Positions 1-5,709 of a stretch of DNA of 11,674 nt are shown one piece after another. How positions within the stretch are numbered: position 1 is the stretch's first letter; every line of letters starts with the position of its first letter. The notes under the pieces were generated by a model, which had not been told where the DNA came from, ran no database searches, and worked only from the letters and a program-made list of their open reading frames with translations. This DNA is from Firm-04 sp964479595 (GTDB lineage Bacteria; Bacillota; Clostridia; Oscillospirales; Ruminococcaceae): assembly GCA_964479595.1 (NCBI GenBank), contig CAYZMU010000035.1, positions 1 to 11,674 of the forward strand, read 5' to 3'. Both the position numbers and the translations under genes were made by a program.

Positions 1-41
1 GGGAAAAATGAGCGGATAAACCAAGGGAAGGAGCGGAGCGA

Positions 42-515
42 ATGCGCAGGGCGGACAGGGCCGTCACGGACGGCGCGGAGATTTTGCGGATTCTGGGCGA
101 ATGCGATGTGCTGCGGCTGGGGCTGTGCGACGGCGCGGAGGCGTATATCGTGCCGGTAAATTTCGGCTTTTGCGCGGCCGCCCACGCGCTCACGCTTTAT
201 ATCCACGGCGCGAAAAAAGGGCGCAAATACGAGCTTTTGGTTAAAAATCCGCTCTGCTCTTTCGAGGCGGACACCTGCGGCGGCATTGTCACGAACGCGG
301 AAACGGGGCTTGTGACGGCGCGGTACGCCTCTGTCATGGGGCGCGCGCGGGCAAGCTTTCTGGAAGGCGAGCAAAAGCGCGCGGCGATGGAGCGGTTTCT
401 TCTGGGGCGTTATGAGGAAACGAGGGGCTTCCCCTATCGTGCGCGGTCGCTGGACGCGGCGTTCGTGGCGGCGCTCCAAGTCATAAGCCTCACCGCGAAG
501 GAGAACGCCCCGTGA
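42..515 (+). CDS. NimA-like pyridoxamine 5'-phosphate oxidase family protein
   Basis: This is a small flavin-binding split-barrel protein of 157 residues, the usual size for the NimA / pyridoxamine-5'-phosphate-oxidase-like family. Family features in order are an N-terminal MRRADRAVTD (many homologues begin MRRKDR-x-I-x-D), the segment DVLRLGLCDG at about 22-31, YIVPVNFGF at about 35-43, LYIHGAKKGRK at about 52-62 with the family's conserved His, and CSFEAD near 72-77. Such proteins bind FMN or a related cofactor as dimers in the cytoplasm. Some relatives are tied to nitroimidazole resistance, but most have no known substrate, so no specific reaction is claimed. The ATG is preceded by AAGGAG at 28-33 with 8 bases of spacing. 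The stop overlaps the GTG of the next gene (GTGA, 512-515), which implies translational coupling. The family call is firm and the function is open. Confidence 0.85.
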   Translation: MRRADRAVTDGAEILRILGECDVLRLGLCDGAEAYIVPVNFGFCAAAHALTLYIHGAKKGRKYELLVKNPLCSFEADTCGGIVTNAETGLVTARYASVMGRARASFLEGEQKRAAMERFLLGRYEETRGFPYRARSLDAAFVAALQVISLTAKENAP

Positions 516-1342
516 AGGCGGCGCTTGGCTGGGCTCTGGCTCTGGCGGCGGGGGCGGGCGTCTGGGGGCTTTTCGAAAACACCGCCGTTTTGAGCGTGGC
601 GCGCTACGAAACGGATTTTACCATCGGGCGCGTGCTGCAGATTTCGGACTGGCACGACCGCGCGTTCGGGAGCAAACGCCTGATAAGCCGCGCGGCGAAA
701 CTGCGTCCCACTATGATTGCGGTTACGGGGGATCTTGTTTCGCGCGGTACAAGAGACTTCTCCCGCGTTTCGAAACTGCTCGGTGCCCTTTGCGAAATCG
801 CGCCCGTTTACGTGATTTTCGGCAACCACGAGCTGGACCTTCCGCGCCGCGAACAGCTCAGACTGCGCCGTGTCATTCTCGATTCCGGGGCGGTGCTGCT
901 TGATGATGAAATCATAAAACTTGACGGTTTCTTTCTCGCGGGGCTCACCCTTTCGCGGGAAAACTATCGCGGGGGCGGGCTGTTCGGCTTTCGCCCGAAA
1001 ACGCGCCCGGACGCCAAAGAGATAGAGAAAGCGCTGGGGGTCTGCCCGGAGGGGACGCTGCTGCTCGCGCACAATCCGGCGTATTTTGAGGCGTACGCGC
1101 GCTGGGGAGCGCGGCTGACGCTTTCGGGGCACAATCACGGCGGCGCGGTGCGGCTGCCGGTTCTGGGCGGGCTGCTCTCCCCGGAGCGGGTGTTTTTTCC
1201 GCGCTATGACCGGGGGAAATTCAGCCGCGCGGGCAAAGAGATGATTGTGAGCGCGGGGCTTGGGAAGGCCCGGTTCAACAACCCTCCCGAGATTTGTCTT
1301 ATCCGGGGGAAGAAAAAGGAACGGAAAACGGAGACGCTATGA
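512..1342 (+). CDS. membrane-anchored metallophosphoesterase (YkuE-like)
   Basis: A calcineurin-like phosphoesterase of 276 residues. The N-terminus (about 3-20) is hydrophobic, a single membrane anchor or uncleaved signal, so the catalytic domain probably faces outward as in YkuE-type proteins. Metal-binding blocks appear in order: SDWHD (D46, H48), GDL (D74), GNHE (N105, H106), AHNP (H187) and GHNHGG (H207, H209). The set for a two-metal centre is complete. Two blocks vary from the common family forms: SDWHD for SDLH and GHNHGG for GHTHGG. The GTG start is set by its overlap with the upstream stop, and the C-terminus (RGKKKERKTETL) is basic. The stop overlaps the ATG of the sugar transferase (ATGA, 1339-1342). 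Substrate is unknown; family members act on phosphoesters, some on cell-envelope lipids or wall components. Linkage to a sugar-1-phosphate transferase fits an envelope role, but that is inference. Confidence 0.88.
   Translation: MKAALGWALALAAGAGVWGLFENTAVLSVARYETDFTIGRVLQISDWHDRAFGSKRLISRAAKLRPTMIAVTGDLVSRGTRDFSRVSKLLGALCEIAPVYVIFGNHELDLPRREQLRLRRVILDSGAVLLDDEIIKLDGFFLAGLTLSRENYRGGGLFGFRPKTRPDAKEIEKALGVCPEGTLLLAHNPAYFEAYARWGARLTLSGHNHGGAVRLPVLGGLLSPERVFFPRYDRGKFSRAGKEMIVSAGLGKARFNNPPEICLIRGKKKERKTETL
1330..1333 (+). promoter_or_regulatory. ribosome binding site fixing the sugar-transferase start
   Basis: GGAG lies 5 bases upstream of the ATG at 1339. This supports that ATG over an in-frame TTG at 1294, which would add 15 polar residues wholly inside the preceding gene and is not needed by the family. 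Confidence 0.7.
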
Positions 1343-2703
1343 AACAGAACAGGGAATCGCGCCATCTGGTCTCCACGCTTTCGGGCGTGGCGCTGGTAGC
1401 GCTTCTGACACTCTGCTTCGGCGCGGTGTGGAATCTGGTGTACGCGGACACCATCGCGGCGCCGTTCTACCGCCGGGGCAACTGGGTGGTCGTCATCATC
1501 TATCTGGTGCTGACGCTGCTCGTCTTTCGGGTCTATGACTGCATGCGGTACGGCTACCTGCGCCAGCGGGATCTGGTCTACTACCAGTTTATCGCCACCT
1601 TCATTGTTAATGTCATTACCTATTTCCAAATCAGCCTGATAGGGCGCCACTTCATGCCGGTGGTGCCGATGATCGCGCTCTGCGCGGCGGAATTTCTGCT
1701 GATTGGCTGCTGGACGCCGCTGGTGAGCCGGCTCTACTTTAAGCTTTTTCCGCCGAGGCGGCTTGTCATTGTCTACGGCTCGCGGCGCGCGGCGGATCTG
1801 GTGCTCAAGATGAGCACGCGCGTGGACAAATACATGATCTGCGAGAGTGTGGACTGCGCCATGGGGCTGACGCGGATTTCCCAGCTTGTGACGCGCTACG
1901 ACGGGGTGATACTCTGCGACGTGCCGCCCGGGGCGCGTGACGCGCTGCTCAAAATCTGCTGCGCGAACCGTCTGAGAGTCTATGTTTCGCCGAGTGTCGC
2001 GGACATTCTCATGCGCGGCGGGGACGAAATCCGGCTCTTTGACACTCCGCTGGTGCTGGTGCGCAACGAGGGGCTGAGCGCGGAGCAGCGGTTTTTAAAA
2101 CGCGCCTTTGATTTGCTGGGCGCGTCGCTGCTGCTGCTGGTCGCCTCCCCCTTCATGCTCGTGTGCGCGGCGGCTGTGAAAATCGCGGACGGCGGGCCGG
2201 TGCTCTACCGCCAAAAGCGCCTCACCCGGGACGGAAAAGTCTTTGAGGTCTTAAAGTTCCGCAGCATGATTCCCGACGCGGAGGCTGACGGCAGGGCGGT
2301 GCTGGCGGAGGAGAACGATTCGCGGGTGACGAAAGTCGGGAAGGTTCTGCGCCGGTTTCGCCTGGACGAGCTGCCCCAGCTTTTCAACATCCTGCGCGGG
2401 GATATGTCGCTGGTGGGCCCAAGACCCGAACGCCCCGAACTCGCGGCGGAATACGAGAAAGCGTACCCGGAGTTTCGCTACCGGCTGCGCGTCAAGGCGG
2501 GGCTTACGGGCTACGCGCAGGTAATCGGGACTTACGACACCGAGCCTGTGGACAAGCTGAAAATGGACCTGATGTATATTGAGCAGTACAGTTTCCTGCT
2601 CGATATTCAGATTTTGCTGATGACGCTCAAGACCGCGCTCTTCCCGCCCAAGACCAACGAGGAGACGCGCGCGGAGCTTAAAAAGAAGGAGGAGAGGAAA
2701 TGA
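1339..2703 (+). CDS. polyprenyl-phosphate sugar-1-phosphate transferase (WbaP/WcaJ type)
   Basis: A 454-residue membrane enzyme expected to move a sugar-1-phosphate from a nucleotide sugar onto undecaprenyl phosphate, the first step of exopolysaccharide or capsule repeat assembly. The N-terminal half has four predicted membrane segments (about 10-32, 47-66, 83-102, 106-129). A CoA-binding-like soluble region follows (about 140-245, LVIVYGSRRAADLV onward). The C-terminal bacterial sugar transferase domain has a re-entrant hydrophobic helix (about 258-281), KFRSM (306-310), DELPQLFN (343-350, with the Asp-Glu pair that is catalytic in related phosphoglycosyl transferases), GPRP (360-363) and GLTGYAQV (388-395). 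The architecture matches the long polyisoprenyl-phosphate hexose-1-phosphate transferases. The ATG overlaps the upstream stop (ATGA) and the gene's own stop overlaps the ATG of the ManC gene (ATGA, 2700-2703). The donor sugar cannot be read from sequence. No other glycan assembly genes follow, so the rest of the pathway must lie elsewhere. Confidence 0.93.
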   Translation: MKQNRESRHLVSTLSGVALVALLTLCFGAVWNLVYADTIAAPFYRRGNWVVVIIYLVLTLLVFRVYDCMRYGYLRQRDLVYYQFIATFIVNVITYFQISLIGRHFMPVVPMIALCAAEFLLIGCWTPLVSRLYFKLFPPRRLVIVYGSRRAADLVLKMSTRVDKYMICESVDCAMGLTRISQLVTRYDGVILCDVPPGARDALLKICCANRLRVYVSPSVADILMRGGDEIRLFDTPLVLVRNEGLSAEQRFLKRAFDLLGASLLLLVASPFMLVCAAAVKIADGGPVLYRQKRLTRDGKVFEVLKFRSMIPDAEADGRAVLAEENDSRVTKVGKVLRRFRLDELPQLFNILRGDMSLVGPRPERPELAAEYEKAYPEFRYRLRVKAGLTGYAQVIGTYDTEPVDKLKMDLMYIEQYSFLLDIQILLMTLKTALFPPKTNEETRAELKKKEERK

Positions 2704-3776
2704 CAAACGCTATCCCGACAGCGGCGGTGATTATGGCGGGCGGAAGGGGCGAACGATTCTGGCCCGAGAGCCGGCAGAACCGCCCCAAACAGTTTCTGGC
2801 ATTGACAGGCGACGGCGAGACGATGCTGCAGAAGGCCTACCGCAGAGTCGCGCCGATTGCCGACGCTGAGAATATTTATGTCGTGACCAACCGCGCCTAC
2901 CGCGAAACGGTGAGAGAGCAGCTGCCCGAACTTTGCGAGGAGAACTTGCTCTTTGAGCCGGCGGGGCGAAACACCGCGCCCTGTATCGCTTTGGCGGCGG
3001 CGGCGATTCTGCGCAAAATGCCCGACGCCGTCATGCTCGTGCTGCCTTCGGACCATCTGGTGCGCCACGAGGAGATCTGTGCGGATGTGCTGCGCCACGC
3101 CGCCAAAACCGCGCGGGAGGGGCAGAATCTCGTGACGGTCGGGATTACGCCGACCTGCCCCGAAACGGGCTACGGCTATATCGCCTTTTCGCGGACGCAG
3201 CAGGCGCCTCAGGGGGTCTATAAAGTCCGGGAATTTAAGGAAAAGCCCGATTTGGAGACCGCGCGGCATTATGTGGAGTCGGGAAAATATCTGTGGAACA
3301 GCGGAATGTTCGCGTGGAAGGCGAGCACGTATTTTGAGATGATGGAGCGGTTCATGCCGCATAATTTTGAGATTGCGAAGAAACTGCGTGACGCGCCGGA
3401 TTTTGAGCGGGCGGTCGAGGAGCTGTTCCCGCAGATGGAATCCATTTCGGTGGATTACGGAATCCTCGAACACGCGGAAGATATCTATACGATTCCGGGG
3501 AGTTTCGGCTGGGACGACGTGGGGAGCTGGCCCGCGCTGCGAAGAGTCGCCAAGACGGACGAGAACGGCAATTACGTAAGCGGCGACGCGGCGGTCATCG
3601 ATTCAAGGGGCTGTGTGCTGCGCGGCGGGCGGCGTCTGCTGGCGGCGGTGGGGCTTGAAAACATCATCGTCGTGGACACCGAGGACGCGCTGCTGGTCTG
3701 TGACGGCGCGCACGCGCAGCGGGTCAAGGAAATTACGGCGCTGCTCAAGGATAAGGGGCGGACGGAGCTGCTCTGA
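2700..3776 (+). CDS. manC: mannose-1-phosphate guanylyltransferase
   Basis: This enzyme makes GDP-mannose from mannose-1-phosphate and GTP, the activated sugar for mannose, fucose and related residues in surface glycans; it is cytoplasmic. The 358-residue protein begins with the nucleotidyltransferase signature MAGGRGERFWPESR (about 12-25) followed by RPKQFL, where the Lys contacts the phosphates. Later blocks are FEPAGRNTAP (about 84-93), LPSDH (about 114-118, metal-binding Asp), ETGYGYI (about 154-160), FKEKPD (about 178-183), YLWNSGMFAW (about 196-205) and GSFGWDDVGSW (about 266-276). The length matches the single-domain form; the C-terminal phosphomannose isomerase cupin of the ~480-residue bifunctional enzymes is absent. 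The ribosome binding site GGAGAGG lies just before the ATG, and the start overlaps the sugar-transferase stop, so the pair is translationally coupled and probably serves one glycan. The PARG-like gene starts 12 bases after the stop. Confidence 0.95.
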   Translation: MTNAIPTAAVIMAGGRGERFWPESRQNRPKQFLALTGDGETMLQKAYRRVAPIADAENIYVVTNRAYRETVREQLPELCEENLLFEPAGRNTAPCIALAAAAILRKMPDAVMLVLPSDHLVRHEEICADVLRHAAKTAREGQNLVTVGITPTCPETGYGYIAFSRTQQAPQGVYKVREFKEKPDLETARHYVESGKYLWNSGMFAWKASTYFEMMERFMPHNFEIAKKLRDAPDFERAVEELFPQMESISVDYGILEHAEDIYTIPGSFGWDDVGSWPALRRVAKTDENGNYVSGDAAVIDSRGCVLRGGRRLLAAVGLENIIVVDTEDALLVCDGAHAQRVKEITALLKDKGRTELL

Positions 3777-3788
3777 AAGGGGAAAACG

Positions 3789-4616
3789 ATGGACGGATAT
3801 GAGGAAGCGAGGCAGCGGCGCGGGGAGATTTTCCGCGACACGATAAGGCTTTGCGAAACCGACAAATCCTTGGCGCAAAAGATTGAACGCACGCGGGCCG
3901 CGACAAGGCTTTACCTCGCGCAAGACCCCATCCCCAAACGCGAAACGAGCGGCGCGGGTGAGGTAGCCGTCACGCGCGAGCGGTCCTTGGAGGCGGCGGG
4001 GCGGCTGCTGAAAGAAAACCCCGGCATGAAAATCATGGTGCTCAATTTCGCCTCCGCGCGGCACCCCGGCGGCGGTGTGCAAAGCGGCGCCTCGGCGCAG
4101 GAGGAGTGCCTCTGCCGCTGTTCGACGCTCTACCCTTGTCTGGACACGGCGCGGCTGCGCAAGGAATTTTACGGGATGCACAGCCGGCGCGGCGGCACGC
4201 TCTATACCGACGCCTGCGTTTTCACCCCGGGGATTGTCGTGCTCAAAACCGACACCGCCTTCCCCGAACCGCTCGGCATAGAAGACCGTTTCGAGGTTGA
4301 TATCCTGAGCTGCGCGGCGCCGAATCTGCGCAATCCGCGCGGGGACGAGCCGGACAGTAATGAGCTGCGGGCGCTGCACGAAAGGCGCGGCGGGAGGATT
4401 CTGGACGCGGCGTCGGCGGGCGGCGAGGAGATTCTGGTGCTCGGGGCGTTTGGCTGCGGGGCGTTCCGGAATCCGCCGGAAATCGTCGCGGCGGCGTACA
4501 AAAACCTGCTGGCGAAACGCGCGGGGGAATTTGAAAAGATTGTCTTCGCGGTCTACTGCGGCGGGAAGGACACGCGCAATTACGATGTTTTCGCGAAAAC
4601 GCTCGGGGGCGCTTGA
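3789..4616 (+). CDS. microbial-type poly(ADP-ribose) glycohydrolase-like protein (TIGR02452 family)
   Basis: A 275-residue protein of the TIGR02452 / microbial PARG catalytic family, which hydrolyses ADP-ribose chains or related ADP-ribosyl bonds using a macrodomain-like fold. The diagnostic stretch is LNFASARHPGGG (about 85-96) followed by seven residues and QEE (104-106), which meets the PARG signature GGG-x(6-8)-QEE; the second Glu of QEE is the expected catalytic residue. Further family blocks are LCRCSTLY (108-115), LYTDACVFTPGI, LSCAAPNLR, the Gly-rich VLGAFGCGAFRNPPE and a C-terminal FAVYCGGKDTRNYDVF. It starts 12 bases after the ManC stop with AAAGGGG upstream, so it can be the last gene of that string. 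Its stop TGA lies inside the -35 box of the brx promoter. Bacterial physiological targets are mostly unknown. A link to defence through the neighbouring brx genes is possible but unproven. Confidence 0.88.
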   Translation: MDGYEEARQRRGEIFRDTIRLCETDKSLAQKIERTRAATRLYLAQDPIPKRETSGAGEVAVTRERSLEAAGRLLKENPGMKIMVLNFASARHPGGGVQSGASAQEECLCRCSTLYPCLDTARLRKEFYGMHSRRGGTLYTDACVFTPGIVVLKTDTAFPEPLGIEDRFEVDILSCAAPNLRNPRGDEPDSNELRALHERRGGRILDAASAGGEEILVLGAFGCGAFRNPPEIVAAAYKNLLAKRAGEFEKIVFAVYCGGKDTRNYDVFAKTLGGA

Positions 4617-4641
4617 CTTTTCCCCCGCGGCGTGCTAAAAT
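4613..4641 (+). promoter_or_regulatory. sigma-A promoter of the brxABC operon
   Basis: TTGACT (-35, 4613-4618), 17 bases, then TAAAAT (-10, 4636-4641), with an extended -10 TG at 4633-4634. The -35 box contains the stop codon of the PARG-like gene. Transcription should begin near 4648, leaving a leader of about 32 bases before brxA. The -35 box lies in the loop of a GC-rich inverted repeat (CGGGGG 4604-4609, CCCCCG 4622-4627). Confidence 0.75.
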
Positions 4642-4659
4642 AGAGAAAGAATGTTCTCT
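4642..4659 (+). promoter_or_regulatory. inverted repeat over the predicted brx transcription start (possible operator)
   Basis: AGAGAA (4642-4647) and TTCTCT (4654-4659) form a perfect 6-bp inverted repeat with a 6-base centre, immediately after the -10 box and spanning the predicted start point. A repressor bound here would block initiation. An alternative is a weak 5' mRNA hairpin. No regulator gene is present in the window. Confidence 0.4.
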
Positions 4660-4679
4660 TTACGAAAGGGGGAGGCGGC

Positions 4680-5133
4680 ATGGAAAAACACTACAGCNNN
4701 NNNNNNNNNNNNNNNNNNNNNNNNNNNNNNNNNNNNNNNNNNNNNNNNNNNNNNNNNNNNNNNNNNNNNNNNNNNNNNNNNNNNNNNNNNNNNNNNNCTC
4801 TACGCGATTATGCTGCAGAACGGCGTGGTCTACGATTTCATGACAGAGGTCATCGGGGAAAAGTTCCGCGCCGGGCGCAGGGATTTTTCATCAGGCGATG
4901 TGTACGCCTTTTTTGAGAGACTTGAGAAAAACTACCCCGCCGCCGCGAACTGGGGAGACGGCACGCGCAAGGAAATATCGAAAAAGCTGCGGCAGTTTCT
5001 GGTGGAATGCGAGTTTCTGGCAGACAGCCGGTCGGACAGGCTGCAGAACGTGCTGCTTTGCCCCGCGCTGGAAGAGCGGATGCGGCAGACGGGCGACAGC
5101 GCGGCGCTCGCGGCGTTCGGTGTGCTGGAATAG
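4680..5133 (+). CDS. brxA: BREX protein BrxA (DUF1819), interrupted by an assembly gap
   Basis: BrxA is a small helical, DNA-binding component of BREX phage-defence loci, normally the first gene. Here it reads MEKHYS, then 100 N (4698-4797), then 111 residues to a TAG stop. The post-gap part matches the family's C-terminal half: LYAIMLQNGVVYDFMTEV, then TRKEISKKLRQFLVECEFL and a C-terminal PALEERM. The N-terminal MEKHYS fits the usual short lead ending in YS. The ATG has an excellent site, AAAGGGGGAGG, ending 5 bases upstream. As written, the pre-gap and post-gap frames differ, so the true gap should be a multiple of 3 rather than 100. Family length of about 200 residues suggests roughly 240 missing bases. 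An ATG at 4651 shares the post-gap frame but lacks a good ribosome binding site. brxB begins 9 bases downstream. Confidence 0.85.
4698..4797. other. assembly gap (100 N) inside brxA
   Basis: Exactly 100 N, the conventional placeholder for a gap of unknown length. Family length suggests that about 240 bases encoding the middle of BrxA's N-terminal half are missing; a larger insertion cannot be excluded. Confidence 0.95.
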
Positions 5134-5142
5134 GAGGGGCTT

Positions 5143-5697
5143 GTGGAAGATTTAAGGGCACAGTTTACAAGGCTCGACGAGCTGTTTTCAGATCCGGAAT
5201 TTCTGAGGAACCGGGGCTTTCAGAGCGAGGTCGGGGTGCATATTTTCTGTTACGACCCGGGGCAGGAGGCGCTCGCGCGGGAACTGCTCGATTGGCTCAG
5301 ACACTCCAAAAACTACCATATCGTCGAGCGCAATCTTTACGAGATTTTCCTTGAGATTTGTAAGGACAAGGGGATTCTTTCCAAGCTCACGGACATGGAG
5401 CGGCGCAAAGGTTCCGCGGCACTGCTGAAAATGCTCGAGCCGGTGGCGCGCCCGGAGGCGTTTGTGAGCCGGATGCGGTATAACCCGCACGAGCGCGGGG
5501 ATATTCTGCTGATCACGGGCGTGGGGGACGTCTGGCCGTTCACGCGCGCGCACAACATTCTCAACAATCTCGGCGGCGATTTTTCGGATATCCCGGTGGT
5601 GCTGTTCTATCCCGGGCGCTACAACGGCTCGGAGTTTTCGCTGTTCGGCGAGTTCGAGGACGGCAACTATTACCGGGGGTTCAATCTTTTAAAGTGA
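5143..5697 (+). CDS. brxB: BREX protein BrxB (DUF1788)
   Basis: A complete 184-residue BrxB-family protein; the usual length is about 190-200. The family is recognised from LRAQFTRLDELFSDP near the N-terminus, HIFCYDPGQE (about 28-37), the central YHIVERNLYEIFLEI, and especially the C-terminal blocks LLITGVGDVWPFTRAH (about 124-139), PVVLFYPGRYNG (about 151-162) and the ending FEDGNYYRGFNLLK. Its biochemical role is poorly defined; it is a conserved partner of BrxC and PglZ in BREX loci and is not known to be an enzyme. The start is GTG at 5143, with AGGAGG overlapping the brxA stop and 5 bases of spacing. The stop is 12 bases before the brxC ATG. Spacing, order and orientation match the start of a type 1 BREX operon. 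No truncation or frame damage is seen. Confidence 0.92.
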   Translation: MEDLRAQFTRLDELFSDPEFLRNRGFQSEVGVHIFCYDPGQEALARELLDWLRHSKNYHIVERNLYEIFLEICKDKGILSKLTDMERRKGSAALLKMLEPVARPEAFVSRMRYNPHERGDILLITGVGDVWPFTRAHNILNNLGGDFSDIPVVLFYPGRYNGSEFSLFGEFEDGNYYRGFNLLK

Positions 5698-5709
5698 GGT
5701 GGCGGGGAT

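Noticed and set aside
1..19. Tail of an upstream gene ending at TAA 17-19
   Set aside because: The frame GGA AAA ATG AGC GGA TAA is compatible with a gene end, but five codons are too few to support a call.
1294..1338. TTG start adding 15 residues to the sugar transferase
   Set aside because: The ATG at 1339 has GGAG 5 bases upstream and forms an ATGA overlap like its neighbours; the extension is polar and not part of the family.
4604..4627. Intrinsic terminator after the PARG-like gene
   Set aside because: The CGGGGG/CCCCCG stem has a 12-base loop and is followed by CGCGG rather than a T-run.
4651..4679. Start of brxA at ATG 4651
   Set aside because: It matches the post-gap frame only because the gap is written as 100 bases. 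It lies about 3 bases after the predicted transcript start with no ribosome binding site, whereas ATG 4680 has AAAGGGGGAGG and the expected MEKHYS lead.
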